Shown piece after piece: positions 1 through 5,385 of a stretch of DNA of 9,452 bases. Source of the DNA: JBBEDC01 sp040881505. GTDB taxonomy: Bacteria; Patescibacteriota; Andersenbacteria; UBA10190. The DNA lies in assembly GCA_040881505.1 (NCBI GenBank), contig JBBEDC010000062.1:1-9452 (forward strand). The letters are read 5' to 3'. Every line of letters starts with the position of its first letter. Positions within the stretch are counted from its first letter, which is position 1. Under the pieces are notes generated by a model. That model was not told the origin of the DNA. It did not search any database and saw nothing but the letters and a program-made list of their open reading frames with translations. The position numbers and the translations under genes were made by a program.

Positions 1-171
1 CGTCCTATTTGGTTAAGAATTGCTGATGGTTGTGATTGCCGCCGCAACATATCAAGCCACCTCAAGAAAGCAGGTTTTGCCCAACTTGATATGGAATGTG
101 TTTACGAGATACCCACGTTTATTTTTAAACCAATCTTAACTGGCACAGCGCGAAAGCTAGGTGAGAGCTAG
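1..171 (+). CDS. C-terminal end of a class I SAM-dependent methyltransferase (5' truncated by window edge)
   Basis: An open frame runs in from the left edge and stops at TAG 169-171, leaving the last 56 residues. The segment contains the pattern P-x-W, then DGC, then LKKAGF, and ends in a hydrophobic strand before a short basic tail. From family knowledge, this is how small UbiE/METTL7-like class I methyltransferases end: a 'DGC' turn, a helix finishing in 'L..AGF', a last beta strand and a 'G.A.K' close. The SAM-binding glycine loop would lie outside the window, so neither cofactor binding nor substrate can be confirmed. Lipid, thiol or quinone substrates are all possible. A palindromic hairpin begins 7 nt after the stop, suggesting that the transcript ends there and that this gene is not co-transcribed with the toxin-antitoxin pair. 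The family call is fairly likely and the substrate is unknown. Confidence 0.6.
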   Translation, partial: RPIWLRIADGCDCRRNISSHLKKAGFAQLDMECVYEIPTFIFKPILTGTARKLGES

Positions 172-178
172 TAACTCC

Positions 179-208
179 TGCACCTGCCCCAACAAAATAT
201 CAGGTGCA
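179..208 (+). terminator. Candidate terminator hairpin after the methyltransferase gene
   Basis: TGCACCTG (179-186) is the exact reverse complement of CAGGTGCA (201-208), giving an 8-bp stem with a 14-nt loop. It begins 7 nt after the stop codon and is followed by ATTACTTTATCC, which is T-rich but has no clean T run. The position fits a terminator; the long loop and weak T tract make it a poor textbook example. Confidence 0.4.
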
Positions 209-280
209 ATTACTTTATCCAACCACTCAAAAGTTCTATAATCGTCCCGTCTAGCGCACTATACTCCCAATGCGTAGTGC

Positions 281-309
281 TTGAATCGTATAACGATTTA
301 TGTTAATAT
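281..309 (+). promoter_or_regulatory. Sigma70-like promoter of the toxin-antitoxin operon, extended -10
   Basis: TTGAAT (281-286) and TAATAT (304-309) are separated by exactly 17 nt, and TG at 301-302 supplies an extended -10 (TGnTAATAT). The predicted start site is near 316, only about 3 nt before the antitoxin ATG at 319. The mRNA would therefore be nearly leaderless, which matches the absence of any Shine-Dalgarno sequence. The alternative ATG at 314 is out of frame with the antitoxin. Confidence 0.65.
284..298. promoter_or_regulatory. Inverted repeat in the promoter spacer, probable antitoxin operator
   Basis: AATCGT (284-289) and ACGATT (293-298) form a perfect 6-bp inverted repeat with a 3-nt centre. 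It overlaps the end of the -35 box and lies within the -35/-10 spacer. Type II toxin-antitoxin operons of this kind are commonly repressed by their AbrB-fold antitoxin binding a palindrome in the promoter, so this is the obvious autoregulatory site. A second, looser inverted repeat lies just upstream (GCACTA 256-261 and TAGTGC 275-280, 13-nt centre) and could be a further binding site or chance. Confidence 0.55.
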
Positions 310-318
310 TGTTATGCA

Positions 319-582
319 ATGAAAAAAACCACTAAGAAGAAACGAGACGTGGTAACAATAGGTCCCAAGCACCAGGTGGTCATTCCTAAAGCGTTGCGGC
401 ATCAGTATCGCCAGTTCGCGAAGGGCGCTAAAGTGCGCGTATATCCCCTGGATGATAAAACGCTGGCCTTACGGGTAGAAGACGGCAGTTGGGCTCAGGA
501 AAATTATGGTGTTTTTAAAGATATCTTTGCGGACGTAGACGTGGAAAAAGAATTGAAGAAGCTGCGCAAAGAGTGGGATTAG
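319..582 (+). CDS. vapB: VapB-type antitoxin, AbrB/MazE/SpoVT swapped-hairpin fold
   Basis: This 87-residue protein is the predicted DNA-binding antitoxin of a type II toxin-antitoxin pair. After a lysine-rich start, residues 11-52 match the AbrB/MazE fold: 'VTIGPKHQVVIPKALR' is the family signature (strand, Gly-Pro turn, Q-V-V-I-P, helix start), followed by a basic stretch and a second hairpin ending in 'LALRVED'. Residues 56-87 form an acidic and basic helical tail, as expected for the part that wraps and blocks the toxin. Its stop is 9 nt before the toxin ATG, the usual antitoxin-first order. The ATG at 319 is preferred because the conserved domain starts soon after it and the promoter ends just upstream. 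No Shine-Dalgarno sequence is present. The VapB label rests on the PIN-domain partner; antitoxins of this fold also pair with MazF-type toxins. Confidence 0.85.
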   Translation: MKKTTKKKRDVVTIGPKHQVVIPKALRHQYRQFAKGAKVRVYPLDDKTLALRVEDGSWAQENYGVFKDIFADVDVEKELKKLRKEWD

Positions 583-591
583 CACCGTCGT

Positions 592-1011
592 ATGCAGAAA
601 ATCGCCTTTGATAGCAGCATCTTGATTTATTACACTGCGGCCAACCCGGTATTTGGTCCTGCCGCTAGGGAACTACTAGAAATGATTACTGCAGGCCAGC
701 ATGTGGGCGTCATTTCTGTCATTGCTGTTACCGAGCTGCTTACCATCAAGAAAAAGGCTGCCAGGCATTCAAATAAAGAAATGAAGCGGTTGGAACGTTG
801 GCTGTTCAGCTTATCGGATATTGTCATTATTCCCATAGACATCGACATAGCGATGGAAGGAGCAGCTATTCGCCAACAATATGGCTTCAAAACGCCTGAT
901 GCGCTTCATCTGGCAACAGCCAAGATCGCCGGAGCGAAAGCCTTCTATACCACCGACAAGCAGCTAGTGAAATACAAAGGAATAAAAGTGAAACTACTAC
1001 AACCCACTTAA
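592..1011 (+). CDS. vapC: VapC-type PIN-domain ribonuclease toxin
   Basis: This 139-residue protein has the length and architecture of a VapC toxin. The four acidic residues that bind the catalytic metal in PIN nucleases are all visible: D7 in 'FDSSILIYY', E48 in 'VTELLT', D103 in 'TPDALHLATA' and D122 in 'TTDKQL'. The toxin is therefore probably active rather than decayed. VapC proteins are Mg/Mn-dependent endoribonucleases that usually cleave tRNA or rRNA and slow translation when the labile antitoxin is degraded; the target here cannot be read from sequence. The ATG at 592 follows the antitoxin stop by 9 nt and has no Shine-Dalgarno sequence, so translation may be coupled to the antitoxin. 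It ends 30 bp from the convergent 86-aa gene, with no strong terminator between them. Confidence 0.88.
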   Translation: MQKIAFDSSILIYYTAANPVFGPAARELLEMITAGQHVGVISVIAVTELLTIKKKAARHSNKEMKRLERWLFSLSDIVIIPIDIDIAMEGAAIRQQYGFKTPDALHLATAKIAGAKAFYTTDKQLVKYKGIKVKLLQPT

Positions 1012-1041
1012 GCAAGCGGTCCTTAGTTAGAACCATTCTAC

Positions 1042-1302
1042 TTACAGTTTCTCTCGCTCAGTATTGTCCAGTAAGTCCTTTTCCAGCTGAACGCGACGTA
1101 AGTCATGTCGAGTTACATTTTTTTCGTTAAACGGCAAACGAATACGGACAATACGCACTATCTCTTCATCCCAAGCCTGCCATAACTCAACACCCTTCTC
1201 GCGATTTTCTTTGGTATAGACGTCTAATAAACGATCATCACGCTCCACGCGCGTAAAGCCTTCTTGGATAAGCTGCTGGGTAAATACAGTATAGGTACTC
1301 AT
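1042..1302 (-). CDS. Small hypothetical protein (86 aa) coupled to the pseudouridine synthase gene
   Basis: I do not recognise this protein. It is 86 residues, highly charged, without a signal peptide or membrane segment. It looks like a small alpha/beta domain: a helix with 'QLIQEGF', a strand with 'LLDVYTKENREKGVELWQA', a strand with 'VRIVRIRLPF', then a charged C-terminal helix ending 'LEKDLLDNTEREKL'. The main support for it being real is position: its ATG lies 2 nt after the TAA of the upstream gene (TAAGCATG), so it is very probably translated from the same mRNA by termination-reinitiation. Only a weak purine stretch (AAGAAG) precedes the start. A role alongside rRNA modification would be guesswork. 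It faces the toxin gene tail to tail. Confidence 0.65.
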   Translation of the reverse strand: MSTYTVFTQQLIQEGFTRVERDDRLLDVYTKENREKGVELWQAWDEEIVRIVRIRLPFNEKNVTRHDLRRVQLEKDLLDNTEREKL

Positions 1303-1304
1303 GC

Positions 1305-2234
1305 TTACTTCTTACGCAGCTGGTCCAGCACTTTCACAAAGTCCTCCGGTAGAGGAGCGGTAAAGGTTTTCCGCTTTCCCGCCTGTGTCACAAACGTTAA
1401 CTTTTCGGCGTGCAGGAGATGTCGAGTAACTCCCTGAGGCGGACGCTTGCGTTTAAACACATAGAATTTATCACCAATAATTGGAAAACCAAGGAAGTGA
1501 AGGTGGACCCGAATCTGGTGAGTGCGCCCCGTAAGCGGAAACACACGCAATAGAGTATACTCGCCAAGCTTCTCTTCGATTTCCCACTCTGTCACCGCGG
1601 GCTTTCCTTCGGCATCGACCGTGCGCCGCAGGGGATTGCGCTTGCTACGAGCCAAGGGGCGGGTAATGCGGCCCTTAGATTCGCCTGGTGTGCCGAATAC
1701 AAGCGCCAAATACTCCTTACGAACTCTGTGATGCTTGAACTGGTCCTTGAGCCGCTCAAAAGCCGCTGGAGTCTTGGCCAGCACCAACACGCCGCTTGTC
1801 TCTTGATCCAGCCGATGAACGATACCAAGGCGCCCTGCATCTCCTACTTGAGCGTTAGGATATCGAGCGGCAAACCAATCCGCCACCGTGCCGCTAGCAA
1901 CGCCCTGGCCTGGATGCACGGTCACACCCGCTGGTTTATTAATCACAACAATGTCCTTATCTTCATGAATAATTGGGAGGGGCGGTAGAGGCTGTGGTGC
2001 AGTCGCTTGAGCCTGCTGTTCTAATACACTAGCTGTAAACGCCACCACATCTCCTGTACGAAGCACATAGCTAGGCTTAGAGCGCTTACCGCTTACCGTT
2101 ATTACGCCAGCTTTTATAGCCCGCTGGATCGTACCGCGAGTATATTCAGGAAAACGACCAACACAAAAAACATCAAGGCGTTGGCCCGCTTCGAGAGCCT
2201 CTATAGGTACCGTAGGAGGAACTTCGGCGTTCAT
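1305..2234 (-). CDS. rluD: RluD/RluA-family 23S rRNA pseudouridine synthase with S4 domain
   Basis: This enzyme isomerises uridine to pseudouridine in structured RNA, most likely 23S rRNA. With the start used here (309 aa), residues 12-70 form an S4 RNA-binding domain ('GQRLDVFCVGRFPEY', then 'AGVITVSGKR' and 'LRTGDVV'). The catalytic domain follows, with the motif 'HRLDQETSG' carrying catalytic Asp143, then 'RKEYLALV' and the late motif 'LTGRTHQIRVHLHFLG'. Length and domain order match RluD. The frame stays open to a TTG at 2285 and has ATGs at 2264, 2246 and 2234; 2234 is chosen because it gives the usual short lead into the S4 domain and is preceded by TAAGG, although spacing is short (3 nt). 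RluC- or RluA-like specificity cannot be excluded. It is followed at 2 nt by the 86-aa gene and diverges from the secreted Kazal protein. Confidence 0.88.
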   Translation of the reverse strand: MNAEVPPTVPIEALEAGQRLDVFCVGRFPEYTRGTIQRAIKAGVITVSGKRSKPSYVLRTGDVVAFTASVLEQQAQATAPQPLPPLPIIHEDKDIVVINKPAGVTVHPGQGVASGTVADWFAARYPNAQVGDAGRLGIVHRLDQETSGVLVLAKTPAAFERLKDQFKHHRVRKEYLALVFGTPGESKGRITRPLARSKRNPLRRTVDAEGKPAVTEWEIEEKLGEYTLLRVFPLTGRTHQIRVHLHFLGFPIIGDKFYVFKRKRPPQGVTRHLLHAEKLTFVTQAGKRKTFTAPLPEDFVKVLDQLRKK

Positions 2235-2315
2235 AGGCCTTACCATAGCGTAAGACAGCCCCATCTGACCAGCCGCTCTCGACAATTTGCTGTCTTTATG
2301 GCAGGGTAGATGGTT

Positions 2316-3146
2316 ATGAATAGGAAAACCGCCTATATACCTACCGTAGCCCTGTTTGCTGCATTAATTGCAGCGCCGGTAGCATTTGGCCAGGAAGTTG
2401 AGACTTCTGCCTTCACACTTCATTCAGTTTCACCTAGTCCCATTCAACCTGGCCAACAATCAGTAATTTCCGGAGCGAATCTCCCTTTGAGCTTTACTGT
2501 TATCCTTAGCGGCCAGGGCGGTGTCTTCCGGGACTTTGGAGCATCGGATATTCCGAGCCGAGGGTTTTTCACCCTACCACAGCGTACTCCCGCTGGCAGC
2601 TACCAGATGACGCTTAGTACGTCAGATGGAGTCACAAGCAACACCATCGCTGTGCAGGTGGGAGGCAGTGCTATACCAATACCCCAGCCCACTCCTCAGC
2701 CGCCAGTTGCCACTCCTCGTCCAACCCCACGCCCAACGCCAATTACGCAACCTCCACGGCAAGCAGAGTGTATTTGCATTGAGATATTGGCTCCGGTCTG
2801 CGGAGTTGATAATAGAACGTATGCTAATCAGTGTTTAGCACAGTGTAATAACGTTCCGGTGGCATTAAATGGTGTGTGCTCGGGAGATCAAGAGTTCATT
2901 AACCGCTTTAGGCCTCCTCAGGAGCAGATCAATCCCACGCCCGTACCACGACAACGCCCTGAGCTAGAAACTGAGTGTGACAGAGGTACACTGCGCTGCT
3001 TAGGTGCTCTCGGACGCGCCATTGAGCGCTTTGGTGGCAGCTTTGGACTACGAGATGCTATTAACGTTCTCCAGATACAACTGAATCGTGTAGCGGGCCA
3101 AAATCGCACACAGCTTCAGCAATTTATTAGAGATCTGCAAAGCTAG
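2316..3146 (+). CDS. Secreted protein with Ig/TIG-like domain and Kazal-type protease inhibitor domain
   Basis: This 276-residue protein is predicted to be exported. Residues 1-25 are a signal peptide (basic start, hydrophobic core, cleavage likely after AFG before Q26). Residues 34-116 resemble an Ig-like IPT/TIG domain ('VSPSPIQPGQQSVISGANLP'). Residues 119-147 are a Pro/Thr-rich linker. Residues 152-188 are a Kazal domain with all six cysteines (C152, C154, C162, C173, C177, C188) and Y169 in the classical spacing C-x7-C-x6-Y-x3-C-x3-C. The residue in the reactive-site P1 position would be E156, suggesting a glutamate-directed target if it inhibits at all. The tail contains another cysteine pair (C221, C228) and an amphipathic helical region to the end. 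The ATG at 2316 is preferred over the one at 2310 because AGGG at 2303-2306 is then 9 nt away. Kazal domains inhibit serine proteases; the real target is unknown. Confidence 0.85.
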   Translation: MNRKTAYIPTVALFAALIAAPVAFGQEVETSAFTLHSVSPSPIQPGQQSVISGANLPLSFTVILSGQGGVFRDFGASDIPSRGFFTLPQRTPAGSYQMTLSTSDGVTSNTIAVQVGGSAIPIPQPTPQPPVATPRPTPRPTPITQPPRQAECICIEILAPVCGVDNRTYANQCLAQCNNVPVALNGVCSGDQEFINRFRPPQEQINPTPVPRQRPELETECDRGTLRCLGALGRAIERFGGSFGLRDAINVLQIQLNRVAGQNRTQLQQFIRDLQS

Positions 3147-3191
3147 CAGCCCCCCCTACCTTACCTGATTTACGGGGCCAGTCCTTCTTTG

Positions 3192-3263
3192 TGCGCGTAG
3201 TAGGAATCGGACCTACGACCTCTTCCATGTCAAGGAAGCGCTCTACCACTGAGCTATACGCGC
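3192..3263 (-). tRNA. tRNA-Val, anticodon GAC
   Basis: Read on the minus strand, a full cloverleaf folds: acceptor GCGCGTA with TACGCGC, D arm GCTC/GAGC with a 7-nt loop containing GG, anticodon stem CTTCC/GGAAG with loop TTGACAT, a 5-nt variable loop, T stem GTAGG/CCTAC, and A73. The anticodon GAC (plus-strand 3229-3231) reads GUC and GUU valine codons. CCA is not encoded. The T loop reads TCCGATT, so position 55 is C, whereas nearly all elongator tRNAs have U there (modified to pseudouridine). All stems are fully paired, so the gene otherwise looks functional. Confidence 0.92.
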
Positions 3264-3273
3264 GATGCCAAAA

Positions 3274-3302
3274 ACTATAGCCAAATATGTGCAGCCGTGC
3301 AA
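3274..3302 (-). promoter_or_regulatory. Sigma70-like promoter of tRNA-Val
   Basis: On the minus strand TTGCAC (3302-3297) and TATAGT (3279-3274) are separated by exactly 17 nt. The predicted start lies a few bases before the mature tRNA 5' end at 3263, giving a 5' leader of roughly 4 nt for RNase P. Spacing, sequence and location all agree. Confidence 0.7.
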
Positions 3303-3342
3303 TAAATAGGATACTTCCGTAATATTATATTTTATAGAATAT

Positions 3343-3416
3343 AGGCCTGTAGCTCATCGGTTAGAGCGTGCGTCTTATAAGCGCGAGGTAGCTGGGTTCA
3401 ACTCCCGCCAGGCCTA
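3343..3416 (+). tRNA. tRNA-Ile, anticodon UAU (reads AUA)
   Basis: The plus strand folds as a tRNA: acceptor AGGCCTG with CAGGCCT, TA at 8-9, D arm GCTC/GAGC with an 8-nt loop, anticodon stem TGCGT/GCGCG (two G-U pairs), anticodon loop CTTATAA, T loop TTCAACT and A73. The anticodon TAT (3376-3378) reads AUA. The acceptor and anticodon-arm sequence resembles bacterial tRNA-Ile. CCA is not encoded. Two oddities: the variable loop appears one base longer than usual (6 nt), and the outer T-stem pair is C with C. Most bacteria read AUA with a CAU anticodon modified to lysidine, so a UAU gene is uncommon. It ends 9 bp before the convergent permease stop codon. An A/T-rich tract (about 3319-3342) lies upstream, but I see no clear -35 box. 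Confidence 0.82.
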
Positions 3417-3425
3417 CACCCTAAA

Positions 3426-4670
3426 TTATTCATACCGCAGCGACTCAATCGGATCTTTCCGGGCCGCTTTGCGAGCCGGGAAGATACCGAAGATAAGACC
3501 AACAGCTGTGGCAACGCTAATCCCAAGGATTATAGCGCCGACCGGAAGATTAAATTGCCAGTTCAAATCGAATTGAGTGCGAATAACATAGGCTGCTGCG
3601 GCAGCGATGGAAATCGCACCCACAGTGCCAATAATGCCTCCGCTCAAAGTTAAAATCACTGCTTCAGCTAAGAATTGTGTGAGAATATCCCGATTTGTAG
3701 CGCCTAATGCCTTACGCAAACCTATCTCTCGCGTCCGTTCAGTCACTGATACCAACATGATATTCATAATCCCAATACCTCCCACTACTAAAGCAATTGA
3801 GGCAATAGCAGCCAGGAAGATTGTGAGCACCTGCGTAACGGTACTGATGGCTTCAACAGCATCTTGTTGAGTGGTTACGAAGAAATCATCTTTTTCCGGA
3901 TCTTCAATTCGATGTTGCTCTCGGATCGTCGCCTCAATATCAGCCGCAACTACATCCACGTCTTGTCCTGGAGCCGCCTTGATCATCACTTCGTGGTAAA
4001 AATCGATTCCCAGCAACGTTTTTTGAGCCGTCGAATAGGGAAGTAATACTAACTCATCGACATTAAACAAAGAGACCTGTCCACTTTGTGGCAGTACGCC
4101 TATAACCTGCAGTTTGTTTCCTTGAACAGTTACAAACTCCCCAACCGCATCAGAGTCACCAAACAGCTCCTGCTTTACTTCCGACCCTATAACCACAACC
4201 TTTGACCGTAATCGTACATCCTCATCGGTGAAGAGCTCTCCTTCTTCCACTGAAAGATTCAGGATGCTTTGGATGCCATTGCGAGTCCATCCGATAATTG
4301 TTGGACGAAATAGTGCGTCGAAATATGAAATAGCGCCGGGAACAATAACAATCGGCTCAACGGAAGCGGCTCCTGGCACATTCTGAGTTTTGCGTAAGGC
4401 ATCAATATCTCGATCTTTAATAGAGTCTGCAAACAACGTGTTTGCGAAATCAGTGGGCCCTTCCGGCTGCCTTCCCGGACGCAGCACAACCGTATCGCCG
4501 CCAATTCCTTCGAACTCTCCAAGAATGAGGTTTTGCGCACCCTCCCCTAAAGCCATCACGAGCACGATCGAAAGCACCCCAATGACAATCCCCAAAATCG
4601 TTAGCAAAGAGCGCCCTATATTAGTCCTTAAGGCACGTATGGCTGTTTTAAATGTAGTAATCGTTCTCAT
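3426..4670 (-). CDS. MacB-type FtsX-domain permease of an ABC exporter
   Basis: This 414-residue protein is the membrane component of a MacB-like mechanotransmission ABC transporter. Residues 1-20 are cytoplasmic and basic; TM1 spans about 21-41 ('LLTILGIVIGVLSIVLVMAL'). A large extracytoplasmic MacB_PCD-like domain follows (about 45-275), then three C-terminal helices (about 278-307, 333-362, 376-397). Between TM2 and TM3 lies the conserved 'TERTREIGLRKALGA' coupling segment that contacts the ATPase, and the protein ends 'FPARKAARKDPIESLRYE', typical of this family. Unlike E. coli MacB, the ATPase is a separate polypeptide. The start codon overlaps the ATPase stop by 4 nt (ATGA), so the two are translationally coupled. 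The substrate (peptide, lipid or antibiotic) cannot be deduced. It is convergent with tRNA-Ile, with 9 bp between. Confidence 0.9.
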   Translation of the reverse strand: MRTITTFKTAIRALRTNIGRSLLTILGIVIGVLSIVLVMALGEGAQNLILGEFEGIGGDTVVLRPGRQPEGPTDFANTLFADSIKDRDIDALRKTQNVPGAASVEPIVIVPGAISYFDALFRPTIIGWTRNGIQSILNLSVEEGELFTDEDVRLRSKVVVIGSEVKQELFGDSDAVGEFVTVQGNKLQVIGVLPQSGQVSLFNVDELVLLPYSTAQKTLLGIDFYHEVMIKAAPGQDVDVVAADIEATIREQHRIEDPEKDDFFVTTQQDAVEAISTVTQVLTIFLAAIASIALVVGGIGIMNIMLVSVTERTREIGLRKALGATNRDILTQFLAEAVILTLSGGIIGTVGAISIAAAAAYVIRTQFDLNWQFNLPVGAIILGISVATAVGLIFGIFPARKAARKDPIESLRYE

Positions 4671-5374
4671 TTCTCGTAAGAGTGAGGTGTAGATGGCCCA
4701 GGTGCATCTGAGACAATCAACCCATCTTTGAGTTGTACAATGCGGTCCGCGTACTGAGCGGTAGCGGTTTCGTGAGTGATGAGAATAATTGTTTGTCCTT
4801 GCTTGTGAAGCGAGTCAATTGCCGTCATCACTGCTTTACCTGTTTTGGAATCTAGATTTCCTGTTGGCTCATCAGCAAATACTAACGTCGGCTCATTAAC
4901 CAAGGCTCGAGCAATTGCCACTCTCTGTTTTTCGCCACCAGATAATTGACTTGGATGATGCTGTAATCGGTGAGACAGCTCAACTTGAGCTAGAGCTTTT
5001 TCAGCTAGGGCACGATGCTCTTTCTTTGGACGACGAGAATATACCAGTGGCAGCATTACGTTTTCTAGAACCGTTGTTCGGGAAAGCAAGTGAAAGGCTT
5101 GAAAGACAAACCCAATGCGTTCATTGCGAATTACTGCCAATTGGTCTTCGCTGAACGTAGTCGTATCTTGGCTATCAAAAAGATAGGTGCCGCGAGTTGG
5201 TCGATCCAGAAATCCCAAGATATGCAGGAGGGTAGACTTTCCTGATCCACTAGGACCCATGATAGAAACAAACTCTCCTTTTTCGACTACCAAAGAAATA
5301 TCGCGCACGGCAACAGTCTCCGTCCCCTCGCCGTAGAACACCTTTTGAATATCCTGCAGCTCAATGAGGGCCAT
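4667..5374 (-). CDS. MacB/LolD-type ABC transporter ATP-binding protein
   Basis: This 235-residue nucleotide-binding subunit powers the exporter. All core motifs are intact: Walker A 'GPSGSGKST' (40-48), Q-loop Q92 in 'FQAFHLL', signature 'LSGGE' (144-148), Walker B 'LVFADEP' with catalytic Glu169, D-loop 'NLDS', and H-loop His201. The sequence is of the MacB/LolD/FtsE class, which pairs with FtsX-like permeases; the downstream gene supplies exactly that partner. The ATG at 5374 lies 11 nt after the adaptor stop with no Shine-Dalgarno sequence, so it probably depends on translation of the adaptor. The last 15 residues are a proline-containing tail after the ATPase core. Confidence in the family is very high; the substrate is not known. 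Confidence 0.93.
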   Translation of the reverse strand: MALIELQDIQKVFYGEGTETVAVRDISLVVEKGEFVSIMGPSGSGKSTLLHILGFLDRPTRGTYLFDSQDTTTFSEDQLAVIRNERIGFVFQAFHLLSRTTVLENVMLPLVYSRRPKKEHRALAEKALAQVELSHRLQHHPSQLSGGEKQRVAIARALVNEPTLVFADEPTGNLDSKTGKAVMTAIDSLHKQGQTIILITHETATAQYADRIVQLKDGLIVSDAPGPSTPHSYEK

Positions 5375-5385
5375 ACACGTATGTG

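Noticed and set aside
1012..1041. Possible terminator between the convergent toxin and 86-aa genes
   Set aside because: Only a 3-bp GGT/ACC pairing with mismatches is visible in the 30-bp gap.
2235..2285. Longer pseudouridine synthase start at TTG 2285
   Set aside because: It uses a rare start codon without a ribosome binding site and adds 17 residues with no match to the family's usual N-terminus.
2298..2309. Three-codon upstream ORF (ATG GCA GGG TAG) directly before the Kazal protein gene
   Set aside because: Too short to distinguish from chance, and its AGGG works better as the Shine-Dalgarno of the ATG at 2316.
3149..3178. GCCCC/GGGGC inverted repeat between the Kazal gene and tRNA-Val as a bidirectional terminator
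   Set aside because: The stem is only 5 bp with a loop of about 20 nt and has no T run on either side, so it is too weak to call.
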